Shown: positions 1-5,447 of the stretch, piece by piece | Layout: each line of letters begins with the position of its first letter | How positions within the stretch are numbered: the first letter of the stretch is position 1 | From: CAZDUS01 sp964609375 | GTDB lineage: Bacteria > Verrucomicrobiota > Kiritimatiellia > CAIKKV01 > CAITUY01 | Direction of reading: 5' to 3' | Length of the DNA stretch: 5,447 nt | NCBI GenBank assembly: GCA_964609375.1 | Contig: CAZSSA010000119.1 | Coordinates: 1 to 5,447, forward strand | Program-made: the position numbers and the translations under genes | The notes under the pieces: model-generated | What the model saw: only the letters and a program-made list of their open reading frames with translations | Database searches by the model: none | What the model was told of the DNA's origin: nothing

Positions 1-1044
1 AACCTCCGGGCAGACGATCTCGCCTATCTGGAACGCGTTCTGTCAAATGGAAGACACCTGCTGGGGTTGATTAATCAACTCCTTGACCTGTCAAAAATAG
101 AAGCTCAGAAATCCGAGCTCACCCTGGCCCCCGTCAGTTTGTCGACATTGATCAAGGATGTATTGTCGGAATGCGAAAGCATGACCGCCGGTCGCCCCAT
201 TAAACTGGTACTCAGCGCCCCATCGCTGATGGCGCCATTAAGGACGGACGCCGGAAAACTCCGTCAAATATTGATCAACCTGATCAGTAATGGCATCAAA
301 TTTACCGATCACGGTCATGTCCTCGTCAGTATTGCCACCGAACCCAACACCAACTACCCCATCCGGATTGATGTAAGCGATACCGGTATCGGCATCCCCC
401 CCGACAAGCAATCGATTATCTTCGACTCCTTCCGCCAGGCCGATAACACCACCGCTCACAAATACGGCGGAACCGGGCTTGGATTGACGATAACCGCAGC
501 ACTCTGCCAGCTCATGGGGTTCCGCCTTAATGTCTGTAGCGAGGTAAGCAGGGGATCCACCTTCTCCATCTGGCTGATCCCCGATTATTACGTTCCCGCC
601 GCTGCGGCAACCCCCCTGCCCGCTTCTCTCCCCCTACATGATGGTATCCCTTTCCCTGATCCATTTCAGGACCGTGTCGTTCTCGTGGTTGCTGATGAAG
701 AGGATGCTCTTCTTTTGCTGACACGCCTGCTGGAAGATTTGGGATGTGTTCCCCTGCCGGCAACGTCGGGCGAAGATGCTCTTCGTCTCGCCCACAAAAT
801 TAAGCCCGATGTCATCATCCTGGATCTCCTCATGCCGGAAACGGACGGTGGGAAGGTCCTGCAAACCCTGAAGACCAACCCGACACTTCAAACCCTTCCC
901 GTTCTGCTCCTGACTGGTAAAGCATTATCCGCACCGGAGAAAGCGTCGTTATCCCGTATGGCATCCGCTGTGCTGATTAAATCGGGAGAGTTCAAGAAAG
1001 AGCTCCGTCAAACCCTGGCGTCCATCCTGCCGAAGCCGCAATAG
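1..1044 (+). CDS. Hybrid sensor histidine kinase, 3' part (HisKA end, HATPase_c, receiver domain)
   Basis: The reading frame is open from base 1 to the TAG at 1042-1044, so the gene starts upstream; the ATG at 67 lies inside the dimerisation helices and is not the start. Codons 1-40 match the second HisKA helix ('LLGLINQLLDLSKIEAQK'). The ATPase domain follows: N box 'LRQILINLISNGIKFT' (about 256-303), G1 box 'DTGIGIP' (from 379), F box 'IFDSFRQAD' (about 418-444) and G2 box 'YGGTGLGL' (463-486). A Pro/Ala-rich linker (about 589-660) leads to a C-terminal receiver with the likely phospho-acceptor Asp at 823-825 in 'ILDLLMP', Thr at 913-915 and the conserved Lys at 979-981. Family knowledge: such kinases autophosphorylate a His and pass phosphate to an Asp. 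The His box and any sensor or membrane segments are outside the window, so the stimulus is unknown. One receiver acidic residue looks replaced ('VVADEED' where 'VVDDE' is usual). It converges on the surface-protein gene, so the two are not an operon. Family assignment is very secure. Confidence 0.96.
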   Translation, partial: NLRADDLAYLERVLSNGRHLLGLINQLLDLSKIEAQKSELTLAPVSLSTLIKDVLSECESMTAGRPIKLVLSAPSLMAPLRTDAGKLRQILINLISNGIKFTDHGHVLVSIATEPNTNYPIRIDVSDTGIGIPPDKQSIIFDSFRQADNTTAHKYGGTGLGLTITAALCQLMGFRLNVCSEVSRGSTFSIWLIPDYYVPAAAATPLPASLPLHDGIPFPDPFQDRVVLVVADEEDALLLLTRLLEDLGCVPLPATSGEDALRLAHKIKPDVIILDLLMPETDGGKVLQTLKTNPTLQTLPVLLLTGKALSAPEKASLSRMASAVLIKSGEFKKELRQTLASILPKPQ

Positions 1045-1074
1045 CACAGCGGCACAAACGCCACTTCGGGGCAC

Positions 1075-1107
1075 AAAAAGGCCCCGCCTCTTCTTCAGCG
1101 GGGCCTT
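1075..1107 (-). terminator. Intrinsic terminator of the inverse-autotransporter gene
   Basis: A perfect 10-bp inverted repeat pairs 1078-1087 (aaggccccgc) with 1098-1107 (gcggggcctt) around a 10-nt loop. On the minus strand the stem is followed by a run of five T (1079-1075, the first two from the stem), and it lies 24 bases past the stop codon of the minus-strand gene. On the plus strand only two T follow the stem, so it should work poorly, if at all, for the kinase gene; no other plus-strand terminator was seen in the 86-bp gap. Confidence 0.85.
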
Positions 1108-1130
1108 GCCGGCATTGAGTTCAACCCCCG

Positions 1131-3572
1131 TTACGGGTTGGGATCCGTCGACAGCCACCCGCCGACCTGCATGTTGTTCCCCACGTAGTCCACCCCATAG
1201 ACGGGCTCGGCGCCGCCCCAGTAGCTGTTCATGATATAGAACGTCCCCTTGCCATTGCGCTCGACGTCATAGTCGCCATTGCCCGACATCGAGTTCATGC
1301 CGGCGCTGCTGTAGATCCCGCCGCCGAAATCATAGTAGCGGTATGGAGCCGAGGTGGAAACATCCAGACCATCATCCCCGTTGTCGCGCATCACATTGTA
1401 TTCGCCGAACAATTGGATCCCGTAGTCGGCATCCAGGTTGAGGCGCAAGCCATCCTTGCCGTTCCCGCTCATCACATTGTCCGTGAAGTTGGCTTCCACG
1501 ATCCAGCCATCCAGCACGGCCTTGACGCCGCTGTTGTCGTTTCCAGTGGCGGTCACACCATCGACCTCCGCCCACAACGTGTTGTCCGCCGACGCCCGGA
1601 TGCGCAGCCCGTTGCCCGTATTCCCGGTCAGCACCGAGTCGAACACCGAAATATCGGCGTTCCCATCGTCACCCCCCCCGTAGGCATTCACCAGAATCAC
1701 AAGCCCGGCATGGTTGTCGTCCTCCATGTCGCCCCCATTCCCGGTGGAAGTCAGGCCATCCACTCCAACAAGAACGCCTCCGGCCTGCGCGTCGGCTTCA
1801 ATACGAACGCCGGCCTGGCCGTTCCCGGTGGTTTCCACCCCGCCCTCCGGCAGCATCGGCACGATCTCATCAAACAGATCCCAGTCCCAGTCACCCATGT
1901 GGTCGTTCATGGCTGCCACGGCGCCATCGCCAACCCAGACATGGGCATCGCCATTGTAACTTTCAACATCGAGCCAGATTCCCCGCTGCTCATTACCATT
2001 GGCCCGAATGTCCTGTAACGCGGCGGCGGCCACTCCTCTGCCGTTGACCTGGGCGTTAATGCCTGACCCATACACGCTATCATTCGCTTCTACACCGGCA
2101 AGCACCAGATAGGAAGAGGCGGGAGCGTAACTGGAAGCGGTCAACTGCAACCCGTCATACTGGTTCTCGTTGGCTATGATGTTGATGCCGCCGATCATGG
2201 CTTCGCCCTCATCGCTTCTCGCCAACGCGTCAACATGAATCCCAACCCCGTTGTTCCCCGATGCATTCACGTCGGCAAGCCCGACCATGGCGTCCCCCCA
2301 CTGCGCATCGGCAACAATGTCTATTCCGTCGCCAACATAGCCATTCTTCTCAAGGGTCATGACGTTCCATCCGTTGTTGAGGGCTTCCACCCCAATGACG
2401 CCGACAATACTGCTGTCGTGGGCCTCCGCATGGATATGCACGCCCACACCGGCATTGCCATTGGCTTGCACAGGCCCCAGCGTGGATACATCGGTCAAGT
2501 CCACATCCACCGGCATGTCCTGATCATCCAGAACCTCCTGGAACATTCCCATGACCGACTCGGTCGAAGCCACAATCCCGACCGTCGTTCCGTCTTCAGA
2601 GGTAAGATCCAACTGGATTCCCGCATAAATCGTCGAATCCTTGTCCTCAACATCCATTCCGTTCCTGTTCGCCTGGGCGTCCAACACCACCGCAAAGGCG
2701 GCGTCATGTCCATCGACATCAATATTGATTCCACTGCCGCCGTTATCGTTCGCCTGCACCTGGCCGTAGGGCGGAATAAAGCCCATATCCATGGGGGAAA
2801 CAAACTCACCCAACATCGGATTTTCCGTCAGGTTCTCAATCAGTCCGAACATCGGATCACTGGACATCACCAGGGCACCGGCAACGCCATAGGGGCTGGA
2901 GAAGTTGCCCTTCAATCCGCACCCGTCGTTGCGGTTCGCCGTCACATCCATGAACACTCCCAGCGCCAAATCGTCCGACGAGGAATACACGTTAATTCCC
3001 GGCCCCGGCGCATTGTCGTTGGCCTCGCAACGGATCATGGCAAGGATCGAGACATCCGAACTGCCGTAGTCTCCGCTCTGGTGAAGGTTGAATCCACCCC
3101 ATCCGCCCTGTTTTTGCTCATCCATCCAGTTTGCATAACCGTTTCCATTGGCCTGTACGCCAACAAACGCCGCCAGGTTTACGTCGGATTGCTGCCCGAG
3201 CCAGATACCGCCATTGTAGTTTCCATTGGCCTGCATGGCACCGTTTTCACGGTACAGCTCGCCGATGCCCAGCATATCGGCAACACTTGGGATGTCGCCG
3301 TCTTCCGAAACGGTAGGCATAAGATTGATCCCGCCCATAACCGTGCCGAGCACCTGGTCAAGCCGATCCAGATCCTCATGTGAGGCAAACAACGCCCCGG
3401 ATAGATCGTTGGCCTGCAGAGACACCGAGAGTCCAGTGTTGTGGTTGTTGTTCGCCTTCGTATCCACGAACAGCGCCACCGCCACATCATAGTCGGAGGC
3501 ATTCAGGTACACTCCGTCGCCGCCATAAACCTGGCCATTGTACGAATAATCTCCGGAAATACGGGCCATGAA
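1131..3572 (-). CDS. Inverse autotransporter, C-terminal part: parallel beta-helix passenger (5' end lost in assembly gap)
   Basis: This is an open frame of 813 codons from the gap edge to TAA at 1133-1131. The ATG at 3569 directly follows an in-frame Phe codon at the gap edge and opens in the middle of a repeat ('ARISGDYSYNGQVYGGDG'). No signal peptide is encoded there and no ribosome site is visible, so it is not a credible start. I read this as the continuation of the barrel gene across the N run. The protein is about twenty degenerate coils, mostly 28-35 residues apart, each marked by an Asn/Gly turn such as 'QANGNYNGGIWL', 'EANDNAPGPGINV', 'QANDNGGSGINI' or 'LTGNTGNGLRI', followed by short alternating hydrophobic strands. 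This is the signature of a right-handed parallel beta-helix (pectin-lyase-like fold). The sequence is rich in Asp, Asn and Gly, with only two Cys. The tail 'NSYWGGAEP' ... 'GGWLSTDPNP' matches the usual beta-helix end, so the C-terminus is complete. The likely role is a surface-exposed passenger for adhesion or contact; ligand and any enzymatic activity are unknown, and no catalytic motif was seen. Confidence 0.88.
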   Translation of the reverse strand, partial: FMARISGDYSYNGQVYGGDGVYLNASDYDVAVALFVDTKANNNHNTGLSVSLQANDLSGALFASHEDLDRLDQVLGTVMGGINLMPTVSEDGDIPSVADMLGIGELYRENGAMQANGNYNGGIWLGQQSDVNLAAFVGVQANGNGYANWMDEQKQGGWGGFNLHQSGDYGSSDVSILAMIRCEANDNAPGPGINVYSSSDDLALGVFMDVTANRNDGCGLKGNFSSPYGVAGALVMSSDPMFGLIENLTENPMLGEFVSPMDMGFIPPYGQVQANDNGGSGINIDVDGHDAAFAVVLDAQANRNGMDVEDKDSTIYAGIQLDLTSEDGTTVGIVASTESVMGMFQEVLDDQDMPVDVDLTDVSTLGPVQANGNAGVGVHIHAEAHDSSIVGVIGVEALNNGWNVMTLEKNGYVGDGIDIVADAQWGDAMVGLADVNASGNNGVGIHVDALARSDEGEAMIGGINIIANENQYDGLQLTASSYAPASSYLVLAGVEANDSVYGSGINAQVNGRGVAAAALQDIRANGNEQRGIWLDVESYNGDAHVWVGDGAVAAMNDHMGDWDWDLFDEIVPMLPEGGVETTGNGQAGVRIEADAQAGGVLVGVDGLTSTGNGGDMEDDNHAGLVILVNAYGGGDDGNADISVFDSVLTGNTGNGLRIRASADNTLWAEVDGVTATGNDNSGVKAVLDGWIVEANFTDNVMSGNGKDGLRLNLDADYGIQLFGEYNVMRDNGDDGLDVSTSAPYRYYDFGGGIYSSAGMNSMSGNGDYDVERNGKGTFYIMNSYWGGAEPVYGVDYVGNNMQVGGWLSTDPNP

Positions 3573-3982
3573 NNNNNNNNNNNNNNNNNNNNNNNNNNNN
3601 NNNNNNNNNNNNNNNNNNNNNNNNNNNNNNNNNNNNNNNNNNNNNNNNNNNNNNNNNNNNNNNNNNNNNNNNCATCAGGTTGCGTAATCTCAAACCCGGC
3701 AACCGTCGTGTCACTCGCCAGCGTAATCGCCGGACCATTGCCACCGCCATTAACCACCGGATACACGCCGCCCAGGAAGCGGTCGCCCCGCCCGTAGATC
3801 GGACATCCGCTGCCCCACAGGGTCACGCCCTCCGTCATCACCACATTCTCGTAATACTGCCGCGCCGCATCGCGCACATAAACCATACGGCGGGGATTGG
3901 CCACGCCCTCACCAATCGTGTTATACGGATGTTCCCAGGAACCATCTTCATATCCGCTGCGGTTGTCATCATCCACAAAGGT
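1134..3982 (-). repeat. Beta-helix coil repeats encoding 'ANGN.G.GI' turns
   Basis: About twenty degenerate protein-level repeats run from just after the 'DGSWEHPYNTIGEGV' junction to near the C-terminus. The N-terminal two-thirds use A-N-x-N turns (QANGN, EANDN, TANRN, QANRN, RANGN). From about 1850 downward the turns become x-x-G-N (TTGNGQAG, LTGNTGNG, TATGNDNSG, MSGNGKDG, MSGNGDYD). At DNA level the copies have diverged, with only short shared words around 'ccattgcc' and 'cgttattcc'-like stretches, so this looks like an old amplification rather than recent tandem duplication. The 100-N gap falls inside the first coils. Exact coil boundaries cannot be set by eye. Confidence 0.75.
3573..3672. 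other. Assembly gap (100 N) inside the surface-protein gene
   Basis: Exactly 100 consecutive N, the customary placeholder for a gap of unknown length. The minus-strand frame before the gap ends with one spare base (3673), and the frame after it is in phase at 3572. The two halves therefore join in frame only if the true missing length is 3k+2; 100 is 3k+1, which explains why the conceptual translation through the N run appears to shift and stop after 22 codons. Confidence 0.95.
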
Positions 3983-5185
3983 GACATCATCCTCAATCAC
4001 CTCGGTCTTCTTGTCGCGGTTACGCTTGCTGACCAGCGTCTTGCTCTTGACTATGCGATCCTTGATGACCTCTTCCGGCTCCGTCGCCTCCGTACGGACA
4101 TGCAGATCGCGAATCACCATCTCGGTCAATCGCGAGGACATCGGCGCCGTGCTCTTCCCCAGCTTGAATCCATCGAACGCCCCGGCAAACGGCGATTTGC
4201 CATGGCTCAGGGCCACCAGGTCAAACGGCAACACCGCGCGCGCGCCCACCGAATAGGTGGATCCGAACAATTCCTCATCTTCCTGATACGTCGCATCAAG
4301 ATACAAGGATGGCATCGGGCGGATTTCCAGTCGCGCCTTGACGCCATTAATCCGGTCACTGATATCGGAATCAAAACTGTAGTAGCCCACAAACGCCTTC
4401 ACATCGGCATGGTCCTGAACCACCGGAATGGGCAGCAGGGCCCCGATTTCGCAGTCAAACCCTTCCAGCGCCTGCTCGTACATCTGATAATGCTGCTGAA
4501 CCTGAACATCATATGTGGAATCCGTAACGTACGTTGTCTGGATAATCTGGTTCCCGTCGCCCGTCACGTCGCCGACGTTCTGCCGGCTTTCCGTTACCGT
4601 TGACGAACTCACCACATAGCGGTCAGAGGTCTTGACGTCATCTTCGGGCAGATAATAATTGGCGCGGGCATCAACCCACTTGCTCAGGAACTCAATCCCG
4701 AAGCCAACCTGGTCAAACCCGTTATCAAGCGACGTCTCGCGGTGATCGTAAAACGCATTGGCTCCGACGATGAAATTCTTGTCGGGAAAAAGCTGGCGAT
4801 AGCCAACGCCAATGTTGAACTCCTGCTCGTCGGAATCATTAAGCGAGCCGCGGGGCGCAATAAAGAGCAAGCCGGACTTCAGCATCAGGACGGGAATCAG
4901 CACATCGCCATAGCCCTCCGCCCCCTTGTCATTGAACAGGCCACCAATGGTAATCTGTCCGGGAGGCAGCGGGATATCGGCACCAGCCGCCGCCACGGCT
5001 TTTTCAGCAGGTTTCGCCGCCGGAGCGGGGGTCGCCACTGCCGGCGCAACAACCGTTTTCGCAGGGGCGGGGGTCGCTGCCGCCGCCGGAGCCGTTTCCG
5101 CCGCCAGGGCCAACGACGAGAAACACACCAAAACCACCCATGCCAGCATTGCGCGTAAACTGAACCTACGGTTATCTGAGTTCAT
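3673..5185 (-). CDS. Inverse autotransporter (type Ve), N-terminal part: signal peptide, beta-barrel, linker, start of beta-helix
   Basis: The 504 codons run from ATG at 5185 to the gap. Residues 1-28 form a signal peptide: basic n-region, hydrophobic 'AMLAWVVLVCFSSLALA', likely cleavage after ALA. Residues about 30-68 are an Ala/Pro spacer containing two 'ATPAPA' copies; no LysM is visible. Residues about 76-326 match the inverse-autotransporter barrel (Pfam IAT_beta type): 'FNIGVGYRQLFPDKNF', 'VGANAFYDHRETSLDNGFDQ', 'VGFGIEFLSKW', 'ARANYYLP', then 'EGFDCEIGALLPIP', 'KAFVGYYSFD', 'INGVKARLEIRP', 'YSVGARAVLPFDL'. A long polar stretch (181-240) interrupts the barrel. 'SRLTEMVIRDLHVRTE' and a charged segment (366-402) form the linker. 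'FVDDDNRSGYEDGSWEHPYN' (403-422) opens a beta-helix. Known for the family: the barrel inserts into the outer membrane and exports the C-terminal passenger. The start is supported by a strong ribosome site at 5191-5197. It is almost certainly the same gene as the frame beyond the gap. Confidence 0.93.
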
Positions 5186-5190
5186 GGCAG

Positions 5191-5199
5191 ACTCCTTTT
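5191..5199 (-). promoter_or_regulatory. Ribosome binding site of the inverse-autotransporter gene
   Basis: On the minus strand AAAAGGAGT lies upstream of the ATG at 5185, with 6 bases between the AGGAG core (5192-5196) and the start codon. This fixes the start at 5185, and the signal peptide follows immediately. Confidence 0.85.
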
Positions 5200-5208
5200 A
5201 ATGTGTGC

Positions 5209-5237
5209 GAGATAAAATACAACCCATTTCTCGTCAA
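5209..5237 (-). promoter_or_regulatory. Candidate proximal promoter of the inverse-autotransporter gene
   Basis: TTGACG (5237-5232) is a five-of-six match to a sigma-70 -35 box. A 17-base spacer leads to TATCTC (5214-5209), a weak -10. Transcription would begin around 5202, leaving a leader of only about 17 bases that begins just upstream of the ribosome site. It competes with the distal candidate at 5240-5268; the sequence alone does not decide. Confidence 0.3.
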
Positions 5238-5239
5238 AA

Positions 5240-5299
5240 CGGTTAGCACCAACGTCTGTACCGGTCAAGCCATAAATTAGAATTTGTTGCTTTTTTTAT
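5240..5299 (-). promoter_or_regulatory. Candidate distal promoter with AT-rich upstream element, inverse-autotransporter gene
   Basis: TTGACC (5268-5263), a 17-base spacer and TAACCG (5245-5240, weak -10) form a sigma-70-like pair. Directly upstream, 5272-5299 is strongly AT-rich, with a run of seven A on this strand and a small AAATT/AATTT inverted repeat (5274-5278 with 5281-5285). An UP element would sit at this place. The leader would be about 48 bases. Confidence 0.35.
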
Positions 5300-5379
5300 G
5301 ATACTCGCTGTCAATCATTAATAAGGCTGATATGACGCCATCACCCCTGTCATTCACCCGGAATACTCCCGCAATATCC

Positions 5380-5408
5380 TTGACGCCCCTGCGGCTTTTC
5401 CCTACCTT
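5380..5408 (+). promoter_or_regulatory. Divergent plus-strand sigma-70-like promoter for a gene beyond the right edge
   Basis: TTGACG (5380-5385), an exact 17-base spacer and TACCTT (5403-5408) form a plausible promoter. Transcription would start near 5415, about 15 bases before a strong ribosome site at 5430. A 6-bp inverted repeat (gcggct 5391-5396, agccgc 5410-5415) brackets the -10 box and could be an operator; that is inference. Confidence 0.5.
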
Positions 5409-5429
5409 CAGCCGCGTTGTTGACTGAGC

Positions 5430-5447
5430 AGGAGGGCGCCATCGCAT
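5430..5447 (+). promoter_or_regulatory. Ribosome binding site and probable start of a divergent gene running off the window
   Basis: AGGAGG at 5430-5435 is a full Shine-Dalgarno match. The last two bases of the window are AT (5446-5447), 10 bases beyond it; if the next base is G this is the start codon. No coding sequence of that gene is inside the window, so its product is unknown. Together with the promoter at 5380-5408 this makes a divergent arrangement with the surface-protein gene. Confidence 0.45.

Noticed and set aside
1035..1053. Small hairpin (gccgc with gcggc) at the end of the kinase gene
   Set aside because: The stem is only 5 bp and no T-run follows, so it is not a credible terminator for the kinase.
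1413..2018. Open plus-strand frame of 201 codons
   Set aside because: Antisense register shadow of the beta-helix frame, with no supporting motif.
2235..3383. Open plus-strand frame of 382 codons opposite the beta-helix
   Set aside because: Its codons are in exact register with the minus-strand codons, so it stays open simply because the real gene avoids TTA, CTA and TCA codons. The product is His/Arg/Ile-rich without recognisable motifs, and the minus-strand frame shows clear protein repeats.
1131..3569. Independent 812-residue gene starting at the ATG at 3569
   Set aside because: The ATG follows an in-frame Phe codon at the gap edge, there is no visible ribosome site or signal peptide, and it begins inside beta-helix repeat sequence; a broken single gene explains it better.
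3503..3572. The 22 codons following the N run in the upstream gene's nominal frame, ending at a stop
   Set aside because: They are an artefact of translating through 100 N. The sequence is out of frame and overlaps the true beta-helix frame on the same strand.
1131..3982. Repeated motifs read as a CRISPR or tandem DNA repeat array
   Set aside because: The repetition is at protein level with diverged DNA and irregular spacing, with no identical repeats of CRISPR length.
3680..4603. Open plus-strand frame of 307 codons opposite the barrel
   Set aside because: It is also in antisense register with the barrel gene, has an Arg/His/Ile-rich composition and no domain. The opposite strand encodes well-matched IAT barrel motifs.
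5291..5297. Run of seven T as a plus-strand terminator
   Set aside because: Only a 5-bp AT-only inverted repeat precedes it and no plus-strand gene ends nearby; it fits better as an A-tract upstream of a minus-strand promoter.

Overview
The window holds two convergent genes, an intrinsic terminator between them, and a regulatory region at the right edge. The DNA is moderately GC-rich. The host must be a diderm (outer-membrane) bacterium, because the main gene encodes a signal peptide followed by an inverse-autotransporter beta-barrel. The domain style (barrel, then a 'VDDDN..G..DGSWEHPYNTI'-type junction, then a parallel beta-helix) resembles my recollection of surface proteins from the Planctomycetota/Verrucomicrobiota group more than enterobacterial intimins. 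That placement is inference and only weakly supported.

Left (1-1044, + strand): the 3' part of a hybrid sensor histidine kinase. It has the end of the dimerisation helix pair, a complete ATPase domain and a C-terminal receiver domain. The sensor part and the phospho-accepting histidine lie outside the window. Positions 1045-1130 form a short convergent intergenic region with a strong hairpin. The T-run follows the hairpin on the minus strand, so it ends the minus-strand gene.

Centre and right (1131-5185, - strand): one very large surface-protein gene broken by a run of 100 N (3573-3672), a conventional placeholder for an unknown gap. The 504 residues before the gap carry the signal peptide, an Ala/Pro-rich spacer, an inverse-autotransporter barrel, a charged linker and the first turns of a beta-helix. 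The 813 residues after it are a long run of about twenty degenerate beta-helix coils marked by 'ANGN..G.GI' motifs, ending in a typical beta-helix cap ('NSYWGG ... WLSTDP'). I read both parts as one protein of at least about 1,317 residues. The barrel would sit in the outer membrane and thread the C-terminal beta-helix to the cell surface, probably for adhesion or contact. The combination of a type Ve barrel with a beta-helix passenger, and four recurrent helix-like inserts in that passenger, are the most interesting points here.

Right edge (5186-5447): the minus-strand gene has a good ribosome binding site and candidate promoters. A divergent plus-strand promoter and ribosome binding site point to another gene whose start codon probably straddles the window end. 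No RNA gene, CRISPR array or mobile element was seen.
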